Positions 1 through 7,093 of a DNA stretch of 10,131 nt are shown here, piece by piece; within the stretch, counting starts at the first letter, position 1, and every line of letters begins with the position of its first letter. This stretch comes from Erwinia sp. (lineage in GTDB: Bacteria; Pseudomonadota; Gammaproteobacteria; Enterobacterales; Enterobacteriaceae): contig DOOK01000321.1 of assembly GCA_003512805.1 (NCBI GenBank), forward strand, positions 1 through 10,131. The letters run 5' to 3'. The notes below the pieces were generated by a model. That model did not search any database, was not told the origin of the DNA, and worked only from the letters and a program-made list of their open reading frames with translations. The translations under genes and the position numbers were made by a program.

Positions 1-20
1 TCACGTTCAGGCTTTTTTTT
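1..20. terminator. Partial terminator hairpin cut by window edge (repeat of 164-182)
   Basis: The window opens with TCAC, then GTTCAGGC and eight T residues. This is the loop, right arm and T-tract of the complete hairpin at 150-182. The left arm would lie just outside the window, so the hairpin itself is inferred from the second copy. The T-tract is on the plus strand, so it could end a plus-strand transcript from the left. If the left arm also carries an A-run, it would be bidirectional. Confidence 0.5.
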
Positions 21-149
21 ATGCATGTTCCCCACGAGGAAGGGTGAGAAGCCTTGACCGGGTTCGACAAAGCCGCCGGTCTTGCACGGCAGGCTGCCGC
101 CCGACAGGGTAAGGCTCATGTATCCCTTGCTCACCGCCATCTTTCAAAG

Positions 150-182
150 AAAAAAGCCTGAACTCACGTTCAGGCTTTTTTT
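150..182. terminator. Bidirectional rho-independent terminator downstream of the chemoreceptor gene
   Basis: A perfect 8-bp stem, GCCTGAAC (156-163) with GTTCAGGC (168-175), closes a TCAC loop. Six A residues precede it and seven T residues follow it, so A-T pairs extend the stem and both strands end in a U-run. It lies about 43 bases past the stop of the minus-strand chemoreceptor gene and is the natural terminator for it. It could also stop plus-strand transcription entering from the left. Confidence 0.85.
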
Positions 183-225
183 ATACCGGATGCCTTCTTA
201 TGACCCGCTTCAGGGCCACTGGCCA

Positions 226-1776
226 TCAGGCAACTTTAAACACAGCGATGGCACGAGTCAGTTGCGCAGCCTGATCTTCCAGCGAGGCGGCCGCAGCAGC
301 GGCTTCCTGCACCAGCGCCGCATTCTGCTGGGTCACTTCATCCATCTGGCTCACCGCGATGCTGACGTGCTCGATACCGTTTACCTGCTCGCCAGAGGCC
401 GAGAAAATCTCCGACATAATGCCCGAAACATTGCCGATGGAAGAAACAATGTCATCCATTGTTTTCCCGGCGTTAGCCACCAGCTGGCTGCCTTCCGTAA
501 TACGCAGGCTGGACGTTTCGATCAGCGTCTTAATTTCTTTAGCGGCAACCGCGCTTCGCTGAGCCAGCGCCCTGACCTCTGAAGCGACAACGGCAAAGCC
601 TCGTCCCTGCTCACCCGCGCGGGCGGCTTCCACCGCGGCGTTAAGTGCCAGGATATTGGTCTGGAAAGCGATACTTTCTATGGTGCTGATAATCTCAGCC
701 ACGCTATTGGAACTTTCGTTAATAGCCGACATGGTAGAGACGACTTTTCCTACCACTGCACCACCGTGCTCCGCCACTCGGGAAGCCTCGGAAGCGAGGC
801 TGCTGGCATGTTGCGCATTTGAAGAGTTCTGGCGCACCGTAGCGGTAAGCTGCTCCATACTGGCAGAGGTTTCTTCAAGTGACGCGGCCTGCTGCTCAGT
901 CCGGCTGGAGAGATCGGTATTGCCCATAGAGACTTCTTTTGCCGCGCTATCAATAGAGGCTGCAGCGCTCTGGATCTCTGAAACGACTTTCCTTAGCTGC
1001 TCCTGCATTTCTGCAAAAGTAGCGATCAGCACGCCAGTTTCATCTTTTGACTGCGCCACCAGTACCGACGTCAAATCACCGTCGGCGATTGAACGCGCCG
1101 CTTTCACCGCCTGGCGCAGCGGAACGGTAATCGCACGGGACAGGAAATAACCCAGCAGAGAAGCAATCAACAAGCCTGCCAGAGCACCCACAATCAGGGT
1201 CAGCTTGGTCTGGGATTCCGTGGCATCAACCGTACGCTGACGTTCACCCAACAGCCCTTTCTCTTCGCCGGCAAGCTCGTCGATAATCTTACGCATCCCA
1301 TCCATTTGCGCTTTGCCAGTATTGGTATTGAAAGCGGTCAGAAACGCGTCATAAGAGAGCGTGCCGCTATTCAGAGCCTGGCGATTTTTCATCAGTGGCG
1401 TAACAAAAGAGCCTTCCCACGCCTGTTCCTGCGCAACCAGTCTGGCCAGCCGATCCTGTTGTCTTGGGTTGTCTGATGTCAAAGACCTGGCCTTCTCTAC
1501 GTGCTGAGCAAAGCTTTTCTGCCCTTCCTGCCACGGTGCCAGCATCTCTTCTTTGCCATTTAGCGCATAGCCACGCAGGCCGGTTTCCATATTGACCAGG
1601 CTCATGGTCATCGAGCGACTTTCATCAATGACGCGCCAGGTATGCACGTTCCAGTTATTGGAAGTGACAATGCGCGAAAAGTTAACGTAAAAGGTACTGC
1701 ACAACAGCAGCAGTAAGGCCGCTACGATACCGAAGGCCGCAATAAATTTTGCACTGACCGAAAGGTTTTTAAACAT
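226..1776 (-). CDS. Methyl-accepting chemotaxis protein with CHASE3-type periplasmic sensor domain
   Basis: This is an inner-membrane chemoreceptor that would signal through CheW/CheA to the flagellar motor. Numbering from the ATG at 1776 (516 residues): transmembrane helix 1 about 8-30, periplasmic region about 35-190, helix 2 about 192-213, HAMP about 214-267, then the long cytoplasmic signalling hairpin to about 497. The periplasmic part contains [12 protein letters not shown], the typical CHASE3 core. The conserved hairpin tip, with [20 protein letters not shown], lies near 367-390, so the kinase-control region is intact. A GTG at 1785 would add three residues. I prefer the ATG because MFKNLS resembles other receptor N-termini and the GAGAG upstream sits about 10 bases away, while it is too close to the GTG. 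The C-terminus ends AVFKVA, without the NWETF-type pentapeptide that tethers CheR and CheB in Tar and Tsr. The ligand cannot be inferred. A FliA-like promoter lies upstream. Confidence 0.95.
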   Translation of the reverse strand: MFKNLSVSAKFIAAFGIVAALLLLLCSTFYVNFSRIVTSNNWNVHTWRVIDESRSMTMSLVNMETGLRGYALNGKEEMLAPWQEGQKSFAQHVEKARSLTSDNPRQQDRLARLVAQEQAWEGSFVTPLMKNRQALNSGTLSYDAFLTAFNTNTGKAQMDGMRKIIDELAGEEKGLLGERQRTVDATESQTKLTLIVGALAGLLIASLLGYFLSRAITVPLRQAVKAARSIADGDLTSVLVAQSKDETGVLIATFAEMQEQLRKVVSEIQSAAASIDSAAKEVSMGNTDLSSRTEQQAASLEETSASMEQLTATVRQNSSNAQHASSLASEASRVAEHGGAVVGKVVSTMSAINESSNSVAEIISTIESIAFQTNILALNAAVEAARAGEQGRGFAVVASEVRALAQRSAVAAKEIKTLIETSSLRITEGSQLVANAGKTMDDIVSSIGNVSGIMSEIFSASGEQVNGIEHVSIAVSQMDEVTQQNAALVQEAAAAAASLEDQAAQLTRAIAVFKVA

Positions 1777-1823
1777 CTTTTTCACGCTCTCAGAAGATTA
1801 AAGATTCAGACATACGCCTGCAT

Positions 1824-1838
1824 TGATAATGATTATCT
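1824..1838. promoter_or_regulatory. Fur-box-like palindrome over the chemoreceptor start site
   Basis: TGATAATGATTATCT on the plus strand matches the 7-1-7 Fur motif TGATAATnATTATCA at every defined position except the last base. It overlaps the final two bases of the FliA -10 element and covers the expected start of transcription, a position suited to repression. Fur binding is inferred from the motif alone. The site is AT-rich, so chance occurrence cannot be excluded. Confidence 0.55.
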
Positions 1839-1863
1839 ATCGGCGCAATTTGTCTAACCTTTA
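1837..1863 (-). promoter_or_regulatory. Sigma-28 (FliA) class 3 flagellar promoter for the chemoreceptor gene
   Basis: On the minus strand, TAAAGGTT (1863-1856) is followed by exactly 11 bases and then GCCGATAG (1844-1837). The E. coli FliA consensus as I know it is TAAAGTTT-N11-GCCGATAA, so 14 of 16 positions match with the correct spacing. Transcription would begin near 1830, giving a leader of about 50 bases. This ties the receptor to the flagellar regulon, as expected for a functional chemoreceptor. Confidence 0.85.
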
Positions 1864-1994
1864 CTCTTCATTCGCTCTTTCGCATTTTTGGTACCCCAGG
1901 CACCCTGCCGTTCTGAGCCGATTTTAATCGTAAACTAAGTATGTTAATGAGTGGAAAACGTCAAAAAATATGCATTATATTGAATTTACAGCGC

Positions 1995-2040
1995 AAATTG
2001 AAAAGGCCCGTCCCGGTTAACTTTTCCGGGACGGGCCTTT
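1995..2040 (-). terminator. phoH rho-independent terminator
   Basis: A perfect 15-bp stem pairs 2002-2016 (core GGCCCGTCCCGG) with 2026-2040 around a 9-base loop. On the minus strand the stem is followed by TTTTCAATTT, a good U-rich tail. On the plus strand only three T residues follow, so the hairpin acts mainly on leftward transcripts. It lies about 65-100 bases past the phoH stop and separates phoH from the chemoreceptor gene. Confidence 0.85.
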
Positions 2041-2104
2041 GCCTGTGTAAAATACTTTACCACTGCTTATCTTTAACAGCAGAGCCTGCCGTTATACCGG
2101 GTGC

Positions 2105-2893
2105 TTAGCCGTAGGCCATCAGCGTATGCTGACACAGTTCCGAGCGTACGCAGTCTTGTTTACCGAAACGCACCACTCCGATCATTTCATCTTCTTTGAA
2201 GCGGGCCAGCGCGTCGCTAAGGCCCGACTGAACATGGTTCGGCAAATCACACTGGGTGATATCGCCATTGACGATAACGGTGACGTTTTCCCCAAGGCGG
2301 GTCAGGAACATTTTCATTTGGGCGGCGGTGACATTTTGCGCCTCATCAAGGATCACCACGGCATTTTCAAAGGTACGCCCACGCATATAGGCGAAAGGCG
2401 CGATTTCCACCTTGCCGATTTCAGGACGCAGACAGTATTGCATAAAGGAAGAACCAAGACGTTTAACCAGAACGTCATAGACGGGTCGAAAATAAGGAGC
2501 GAATTTCTCTGCGATATTACCGGGCAGGAAGCCTAAATCCTCGTCGGCCTGCAGTACAGGCCTGGTGACAATGATCCTTTCAACATCCTTATTGATCAGG
2601 GCTTCGGCCGCTTTGGCGGCGCTAATCCAGGTTTTTCCGCAGCCCGCTTCGCCGGTCGCGAAAATCAGCTGTTTACTCTCTATGGCTTTAAGATAGTGCG
2701 CCTGAGCTTCGTTACGGGCTTCAATGGGCGAATGGTCGCGCGTATCACGCGCCATGCCGATTGCGTCCAGCCCACCCATCTGCACCAGCGAGGTGACCGA
2801 TTCTTCTTCACGCTGACGGTGACTGCGTGAATCGCTACGAAGCACGCGCTTGGCTTCACGACGAGCTTTGATCACTGCTTTCTGTCTTCCCAT
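2105..2893 (-). CDS. phoH: PhoH family P-loop ATPase-like protein
   Basis: A 262-residue cytoplasmic protein of the PhoH family, nearly identical over its length to the C-terminal 262 residues of E. coli PhoH as I remember it. The Walker A motif GEAGCGKT is at 81-88, a Walker B-type VVILDEAQN at 179-187, and VIVNGDITQCDLP at about 206-218 is typical of the family. Family members bind ATP and resemble the helicase superfamily 1 core; the cellular role is not settled. E. coli phoH is phosphate-starvation inducible through PhoB, but I found no clear Pho box here. The ATG at 2893 has a good ribosome binding site, TAAGGTG, seven bases upstream. In-frame stops TAA, TGA and TAA lie just before it, so a longer N-terminus as annotated in E. 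coli (354 residues, from memory) is not possible here without readthrough. Its terminator is at 1995-2040. Confidence 0.97.
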   Translation of the reverse strand: MGRQKAVIKARREAKRVLRSDSRSHRQREEESVTSLVQMGGLDAIGMARDTRDHSPIEARNEAQAHYLKAIESKQLIFATGEAGCGKTWISAAKAAEALINKDVERIIVTRPVLQADEDLGFLPGNIAEKFAPYFRPVYDVLVKRLGSSFMQYCLRPEIGKVEIAPFAYMRGRTFENAVVILDEAQNVTAAQMKMFLTRLGENVTVIVNGDITQCDLPNHVQSGLSDALARFKEDEMIGVVRFGKQDCVRSELCQHTLMAYG

Positions 2894-2944
2894 AGTGGCA
2901 CCTTACAATTGGTTTCATTTCCCGCACCCGACACGGCGGTGCGA

Positions 2945-3160
2945 TTACGTGAACGCTTTAGAGGTTTTGCTGGCTTCCTTGTAAGCCTTGTCTGGCCAAT
3001 GAAAGGGTACGCGGAGTGACGATGCCGGGCACCGGAGGGTATGAAAGAACGGACTGAAAAAGAAAAGAGAAGAGGAAGTCATGGGGGCGATAAGGCCCTC
3101 GCGCCGGGAAGCGGTCATGCTATTTGTCTGACGCTTACGTCCATAAAAGGACTTGTCCAT
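2945..3160 (-). CDS. Possible small ORF in the phoH leader, same reading phase as phoH
   Basis: A 71-codon minus-strand frame starts at an ATG at 3160 with GGAG eight bases upstream, a reasonable ribosome binding site. It has a basic N-terminus (KSFYGRKRQ) and a phenylalanine/serine-rich middle near residues 28-40. It ends in TAA 52 bases before the phoH ATG and is in the same phase as phoH: 3160 to 2893 is exactly 89 codons. I recognise no domain. It could be a leader peptide, a relic of an N-terminal extension of PhoH, or chance. No other gene lies in this region, so nothing else explains the open frame. Confidence 0.25.
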   Translation of the reverse strand: MDKSFYGRKRQTNSMTASRREGLIAPMTSSSLFFFSPFFHTLRCPASSLRVPFHWPDKAYKEASKTSKAFT

Positions 3161-3394
3161 TCGCGATCTCCGTGTTGCACACTGGAAACAACTGACGCCT
3201 GATAATTAAATTTCAACAGATTCCTGGAATAATGCAACATTAATTTTACCTGGTGGTAAAGGAAAAGCGTGAAATAGGGAGATGCGTACGCGGGAGGTTA
3301 ATTGCGATCGTAGCAGGATCAAAGAGATAAAAATTTATTTTATGCTGAGTCATCTACTCCGAAATGTTTACCACGCGGGTTAACATCGCTGATT

Positions 3395-3433
3395 AAAAAA
3401 CAACCTCCCGCACGAGGCGCGGGCAGGAGGTTG
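3395..3433 (-). terminator. efeB / efe operon terminator
   Basis: An 8-bp outer stem, CAACCTCC (3401-3408) with GGAGGTTG (3426-3433), encloses a GC-rich inner segment that can pair further (CCCGC with GCGGG in an alternative fold). On the minus strand it is followed by six T residues (3400-3395). It starts eight bases past the efeB stop. Confidence 0.85.
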
Positions 3434-3440
3434 AAAAGGC

Positions 3441-4718
3441 TCAGGCCTGAAGTAAAGGCTGCCCGAGATAATGTTTTTCGTCAATGACGCCAGGCAGCAC
3501 AAAGAAATATCCGCCGCCCACGGGTTTGACATATTCTTCCAGCGCCTCGCCGTTAAGCCTTTTTTGTACGGTCAGGAAGCCTTTTTGCAGGTCGTGCTGG
3601 TAGCAGATAAACAGCAGCCCCATTTCCAGCTGACCGGCATTTGACACGCCCAGCGAATAGCTATAGCCACGGCGGAGCATCAGATTTTCCTGCGTTTGCG
3701 CCGTACGCGGATTAGCAAGGCGGATATGCGCATCCAGAGGGGTAATGGTCCCCTCGGGATCGCTGGCATAGTCCGGCACGTCATGCTCGTGGGTCATTCC
3801 CAACGGCGCACCACTCTGCTTCACCCGGCCAAAAATGTTTTCCTGCTCACGCAGCGGCGTTCTGTCCCAGAACTCTACGTGAAACTGAATAATACGCGCG
3901 GCCTGGTAGCTGCCGCCGATCGTCCAGGCAGGCTCATCCTGATCCGCCGTGACCCAAAGGATATTATTCATCATCGCGGTGTCGGCGGTATTGGGATTAG
4001 CGGTTCCGTCCTTAAAGCCCAGCAGATTAATCGGTGTCTCCCTGCCCTGGCTGCGCGCCGCATGGTCAGAGATAAACCCTTCCCGCCGCCAGCGCACGCT
4101 CAGTAAATCCGGCGAATGCTTGATGATATCTCGCAGCGCATGGATTACCGTGTCGTTGGTGTTAGCACAAATTTGCAGTAACAGATCGCCATGGCACCGC
4201 CCGGCGTCCAGCGCATCATTTGGAAAACGCGTCATGGCTTGCAGCCTGTGCGGCTTTTGCGCCTGCAACCCATAGCGATCGTCAAACAAAGAATGACCGA
4301 CAGAGACCGTGATAGTCAGGTTGTCCGGGTAAATATGAGCGCCCAGAATGCCGGAATCCATCGGCGGCAGGCGTGGATTAGCCGTCTGCGGCGCGGCGCC
4401 TCCCTGAGTCAGGAAAGCGATGCGGTCGGTTAACAGTCGAAACAGGCGCTCCAGGTCGGCTTTGTCTGCTGCCAGTACGTCAAAGGCCACCAGCATCATT
4501 GAGGCCTGCTGCGGCGTAACGATCCCCGCCTGGTGCGCACCGTAAAACGACTGGCTCTGCTCGCGGCTATTGGGCGAGAGCGCGCCGGGTGAAAAAGCAG
4601 CCGGCGCGCCGTGCGCCGGACAGCCGCCTGCTACCGCCAGACCACCAAGAATACCCATTCCCTTTAACAGTCGGCGGCGTGAAGGCTCCACCGCCTCGTC
4701 ATCAGCATGCTTTATCAC
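3441..4718 (-). CDS. efeB: EfeB, Tat-exported haem-containing DyP-type peroxidase
   Basis: This is the periplasmic haem peroxidase component of the EfeUOB ferrous iron importer. Its 425 residues compare with about 423 in E. coli. A twin-arginine signal, SRRRLLKG at 13-20 followed by a hydrophobic stretch to about 38, predicts export of a folded, haem-loaded protein. The DyP motif GFKDG is at 234-238 with catalytic Asp237. The proximal haem ligand is predicted to be His331 in the segment [11 protein letters not shown], and Arg349 follows in [11 protein letters not shown]. The GTG start at 4718 abuts the efeO TAA in the same phase (TAA-GTG). No upstream start is available and the next methionine lies after the twin-arginine motif, so the GTG is required. 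Translation is probably coupled to efeO. Published proposals include oxidation of Fe(II) during uptake and removal of iron from haem; the sequence cannot choose between them. Confidence 0.96.
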   Translation of the reverse strand: MIKHADDEAVEPSRRRLLKGMGILGGLAVAGGCPAHGAPAAFSPGALSPNSREQSQSFYGAHQAGIVTPQQASMMLVAFDVLAADKADLERLFRLLTDRIAFLTQGGAAPQTANPRLPPMDSGILGAHIYPDNLTITVSVGHSLFDDRYGLQAQKPHRLQAMTRFPNDALDAGRCHGDLLLQICANTNDTVIHALRDIIKHSPDLLSVRWRREGFISDHAARSQGRETPINLLGFKDGTANPNTADTAMMNNILWVTADQDEPAWTIGGSYQAARIIQFHVEFWDRTPLREQENIFGRVKQSGAPLGMTHEHDVPDYASDPEGTITPLDAHIRLANPRTAQTQENLMLRRGYSYSLGVSNAGQLEMGLLFICYQHDLQKGFLTVQKRLNGEALEEYVKPVGGGYFFVLPGVIDEKHYLGQPLLQA

Positions 4719-5834
4719 TTAATCCAGCCCTAGCGTTCCACGCAGCAGTGCAAGATCTTCCGCCAGCGCCGTGATCGGGCCTTTCATTGCGGTACGATCG
4801 GCATCGGTAAGCTTGTCATAAGAGGCAAAGCCGTCGCCGCTGCGGTATTTTTTCAGGATGGCATCGACCTTTTTAAAATTGCCGTCGATTTTCGCCAGCA
4901 GTGCCGGATCGGCCTGTTGCAGCATCGGACGCAGCAAGTTCACAATCTTCTGTGCGCCGTCGACGTTAGCCTGGAAATCCCATAAATCAGTGCGGCTGTA
5001 GCGATCTTCTTCGCCGGAGATTTTACTGGAAGCGACTTCCTCAATCAGTCCTGCCGCACCGCCCACCACTTTACCCGGTGGAAAAGCCAGCTCGCTGACC
5101 CGTGTTTGCAGCGCCTGCACATCCGCATAGAGCCTGTCGGCATAGGTGTTCATGCCTTTGGTTGACCCGTCGCCCCACAGCGCTTTTTCCAGGCGGTGGA
5201 AACCGGTGAACTTAGGATCGGCCGCTTTTTGCTCATAATCATCTTCACGCGCGTCAATGCTGCCGTCCAGATCGGAGAACAGCTCCGCTATCGGTTCGAT
5301 ACGTTCATAGTGAGCGCGCGTCGGAGCATAGAGCGCTTTCGCCTTGTCGATATCGCCCGCCTTTACCGCCTCGGTAAAGGCTTTGGTACTGGCCACCAGC
5401 GCGGTCACTTCCTGCATAACGTAAGCTTTGTAGGCGGTAACCGGCCCGGTCAGCTGCATCAGCGTGGGCTGTGCGCCTGCCGCATCCTGTGCGCCCTGAA
5501 CAAGCAGTTTACCTTTTGGATTGCTCAGCAGACCGCAGGTCATCTCATATTCGCCCGGCTGCAGGGTGGCCGTCAGCTTTTGCGTAAAGCCCGGCGCGAT
5601 ATTTTCGCGCTCTTCTACCACCATTACCCCTTTCAGGATCTCCCACTCCAGGCCTTTCTGGCTGTGGTTCTGGATAACAAACTGCGTTTTCCCGGCTTTG
5701 ACGGTGACGCTCATCGGATCGCATTGCTTGTCGTTAACGACAATTTTCACCTGCGGCACATCGGCTGCCTGCACGGCAGAAAAGCTGGCCAGTAACGCCG
5801 CCGCCAGCGGTAACATTGAAAAACCACGAATCAT
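4719..5834 (-). CDS. efeO: EfeO, periplasmic iron-uptake protein (cupredoxin plus M75 domain)
   Basis: A 371-residue periplasmic component of EfeUOB. A Sec signal peptide spans residues 1-23, with likely cleavage after VQA. An N-terminal cupredoxin-like domain follows (about 26-113) with Cys38 in the QCDP motif and Cys100 in MTCGL. The C-terminal imelysin-like M75 domain (about 128-365) carries the HxxE motif as His213-R-L-Glu216, the proposed metal site. The ATG at 5834 has AAGGGA about eight bases upstream. It lies 36 bases after efeU and directly before efeB, consistent with one transcript. The family is thought to collect periplasmic iron and pass it to the EfeU permease, with the cupredoxin domain involved in metal or electron handling. 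All motifs look intact. Confidence 0.96.
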   Translation of the reverse strand: MIRGFSMLPLAAALLASFSAVQAADVPQVKIVVNDKQCDPMSVTVKAGKTQFVIQNHSQKGLEWEILKGVMVVEERENIAPGFTQKLTATLQPGEYEMTCGLLSNPKGKLLVQGAQDAAGAQPTLMQLTGPVTAYKAYVMQEVTALVASTKAFTEAVKAGDIDKAKALYAPTRAHYERIEPIAELFSDLDGSIDAREDDYEQKAADPKFTGFHRLEKALWGDGSTKGMNTYADRLYADVQALQTRVSELAFPPGKVVGGAAGLIEEVASSKISGEEDRYSRTDLWDFQANVDGAQKIVNLLRPMLQQADPALLAKIDGNFKKVDAILKKYRSGDGFASYDKLTDADRTAMKGPITALAEDLALLRGTLGLD

Positions 5835-5870
5835 GATACATCCCTTAAATAAGAAAGCGGAAAAAGCGGC

Positions 5871-6698
5871 TTAACGCGGGGCCGCCGCAGCAGACGGACG
5901 TCCGGGCATGAAAAAGACGATCAGCGCAGGAATGAGATAACAAAACCAGACCACCACTTCACTGACGCTGGGAGCTTCCTGATAGCCGAACAGCCCTTCC
6001 AGCAACGTTCCCGTCAGCGTGCTAGTAGAAAGCACCTGGCTGAAATCGAACGCCTGGCTTTGAAAGCTGTTCCACAGGCCGGCTTCATGGAAAGCACGGA
6101 TAGCGCCGGCGGCCAGTCCCGCCGCGACCAGCAGAATAAACAGGCTGGTCCACCTGAAGAAAATGGCCATATTCAGCCGTATGCCGCCCCAGTAGATCAG
6201 CATCCCCAGAACAATAGCGGTGGCGAGGCCAAGGATCGCCCCGATTGGTGGCGCAATGCCCACATCCTGCTGGAAGGCCGCCAGCAGAAAGAAAACGGAC
6301 TCCAGTCCTTCGCGCGCCACGGCCAGGAAAACCATGAAAATCAGGGCCCAACCGCCGCCCTTTCCGCGCTGCAGAGCGTTATCAACCGCACCTTCCAGCT
6401 GCGCTTTAATATTGCGCGCCACTTTACGCATCCAGAAAACCATCCAGGTCAGAATGCAGACGGCCACTACCGCCACCATGCCTTCGAACAGCTCCTGTTC
6501 TCTCTGCGGGAATTCACCGGTGGTTTCATTAATCACATAGCCCAGCACCAGGCAGAGGGTGGCCGCGATAAACACGCCAAGCCACATCGCGCCAAACCAC
6601 TCACTGCGCTGAGTGCGTTGTAAATAGCTGGCAATCAGGCTGACGATCAGCGCGGCTTCCAGTCCTTCGCGTAACATAATCAGGAACGGCACAAACAT
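5871..6698 (-). CDS. efeU: EfeU, inner-membrane ferrous iron permease (Ftr1 family)
   Basis: This is the iron-conducting permease of EfeUOB, related to yeast Ftr1p. From the ATG at 6698 it has 275 residues, close to the 276 of E. coli. It carries both REGLE iron-transport motifs, the first in helix 1 (near residues 10-14) and the second near 129-133, with about seven hydrophobic segments. A GTG at 6704 would add two residues. I chose the ATG because MFVPFLIMLREGLE matches the known E. coli N-terminus and AAGGTG sits about five bases upstream. The frame is unbroken, unlike E. coli K-12, in which efeU (ycdN) is disrupted by a frameshift. It is the first gene of the efe operon, behind a strong Fur box. 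Confidence 0.96.
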   Translation of the reverse strand: MFVPFLIMLREGLEAALIVSLIASYLQRTQRSEWFGAMWLGVFIAATLCLVLGYVINETTGEFPQREQELFEGMVAVVAVCILTWMVFWMRKVARNIKAQLEGAVDNALQRGKGGGWALIFMVFLAVAREGLESVFFLLAAFQQDVGIAPPIGAILGLATAIVLGMLIYWGGIRLNMAIFFRWTSLFILLVAAGLAAGAIRAFHEAGLWNSFQSQAFDFSQVLSTSTLTGTLLEGLFGYQEAPSVSEVVVWFCYLIPALIVFFMPGRPSAAAAPR

Positions 6699-6755
6699 AG
6701 GCACCTTCAGGCTTATAATGCGTTTGCACGCGGGTAAAGAAGCGTAAATCTAAAC

Positions 6756-6774
6756 GATACCGATTATCATTATC
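6756..6774 (-). promoter_or_regulatory. Fur box upstream of efeU
   Basis: On the minus strand GATAATGATAATCGGTATC matches 17 of 19 positions of the Fur consensus GATAATGATAATCATTATC. It lies about 60-75 bases before the efeU ATG. Iron repression by Fur of efeU-efeO-efeB follows from this and agrees with known control of efeUOB in E. coli. Confidence 0.9.
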
Positions 6775-6790
6775 GCCGAAAGAAATACAA
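6763..6790 (-). promoter_or_regulatory. Candidate efeUOB promoter overlapping the Fur box
   Basis: On the minus strand TTGTAT (6790-6785) is separated by 16 bases from GATAAT (6768-6763). The -10 matches five of six consensus positions; the -35 matches only three. Overlap of the -10 with the Fur box would explain repression. A second AT-rich -10-like element lies nearer the gene (about 6713-6718). Confidence 0.4.
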
Positions 6791-7049
6791 GAGGCAGACC
6801 GGGTATTTTTATCGTTCAGACGCCAGAAAACCCCTACGGACAGAGATATAAGACAAATGAAACGGGCAGCAGGTCTGATACCCTTTTCCGTCTGGTGAAA
6901 AGTAGAGTGAAGAAAGCAGGACAATAGCGGCACGGGCGACACAATGCAGGGAAGTTTATAGCGTGGATTGACACCCTTTTGTATTGGGGAATGCTTTCAC
7001 CCTGCGGTTTGCATGGCTACCCTGAAGCGCTAAAGAGAGGTATTCAGAT
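6775..7049. other. Gene-free stretch between putP terminator and efe promoter
   Basis: The full gap between efeU and putP is about 390 bases. Outside the Fur box and the putP terminator I see no gene. Both strands have short open frames with no recognisable protein and no good ribosome binding site. A consensus TTGACA lies on the plus strand at 6968-6973 but has no matching -10. Confidence 0.6.
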
Positions 7050-7074
7050 AAAAAAGGCCCGCCGAAGCGAGCCT
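7050..7074 (-). terminator. putP rho-independent terminator
   Basis: On the minus strand AGGCTCGC (7074-7067), a TTCG tetraloop and GCGGGCCT (7062-7055) form an 8-bp stem with one G-T wobble, followed by a run of T residues (A7050-7055 on the plus strand). It lies about 20 bases past the putP stop. It should keep putP transcripts out of the efe operon. Confidence 0.88.
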
Positions 7075-7093
7075 GTGATGCGGTCTGTCGTGA

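Larger units (their letters stand above)
1786..2104. other. Intergenic region between chemoreceptor gene and phoH
   Basis: This gene-free stretch of 319 bases holds the chemoreceptor promoter and Fur-like site (1824-1863) and the phoH terminator (1995-2040). I see no convincing small gene in the remainder. Confidence 0.7.
2894..3440. other. Long intergenic region between efeB and phoH
   Basis: These 547 bases hold the efeB terminator (3395-3433), the small in-phase frame at 2945-3160, and a 6-bp hairpin with TTTACC (3245-3250) and GGTAAA (3255-3260) around a TGGT loop. phoH must be transcribed from somewhere here because the efeB terminator stands between it and the efe operon. I could not find a promoter with both a good -35 and a good -10, nor a pair of CTGTCAT-type half sites for PhoB. 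Confidence 0.6.

Noticed and set aside
3..140. Minus-strand frame of about 46 codons starting at 140 (or at 119) and open to the window edge.
   Set aside because: The start at 140 lacks a good ribosome binding site, and the frame runs straight through the terminator half at 1-20 without a stop. I recognise no protein. It is more likely chance than a gene.
82..582. Plus-strand open frame of about 166 codons.
   Set aside because: It crosses the terminator at 150-182 and then lies opposite the clear chemoreceptor gene, whose codon bias on the minus strand explains the open frame.
2894..3440. Search for a PhoB (Pho) box ahead of phoH.
   Set aside because: No pair of CTGTCAT-like repeats with 11-base phasing was found, so I do not claim phosphate control here despite the gene name.
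6795..6883. Short words CAGACC and GGGTAT recurring in inverted form at 6872-6883.
   Set aside because: The two words are swapped in order, so they do not form one hairpin. Six-base matches across 80 bases are expected by chance.
6601..6942. Minus-strand frame overlapping the efeU start and the Fur box.
   Set aside because: It runs through the operon promoter region in a different phase from efeU, has no recognisable domain and shows no convincing ribosome binding site.
6968..6996. Perfect TTGACA on the plus strand upstream of the end of putP.
   Set aside because: At 16-18 bases downstream there is no -10 better than three of six matches, and no plus-strand gene follows. Probably chance.
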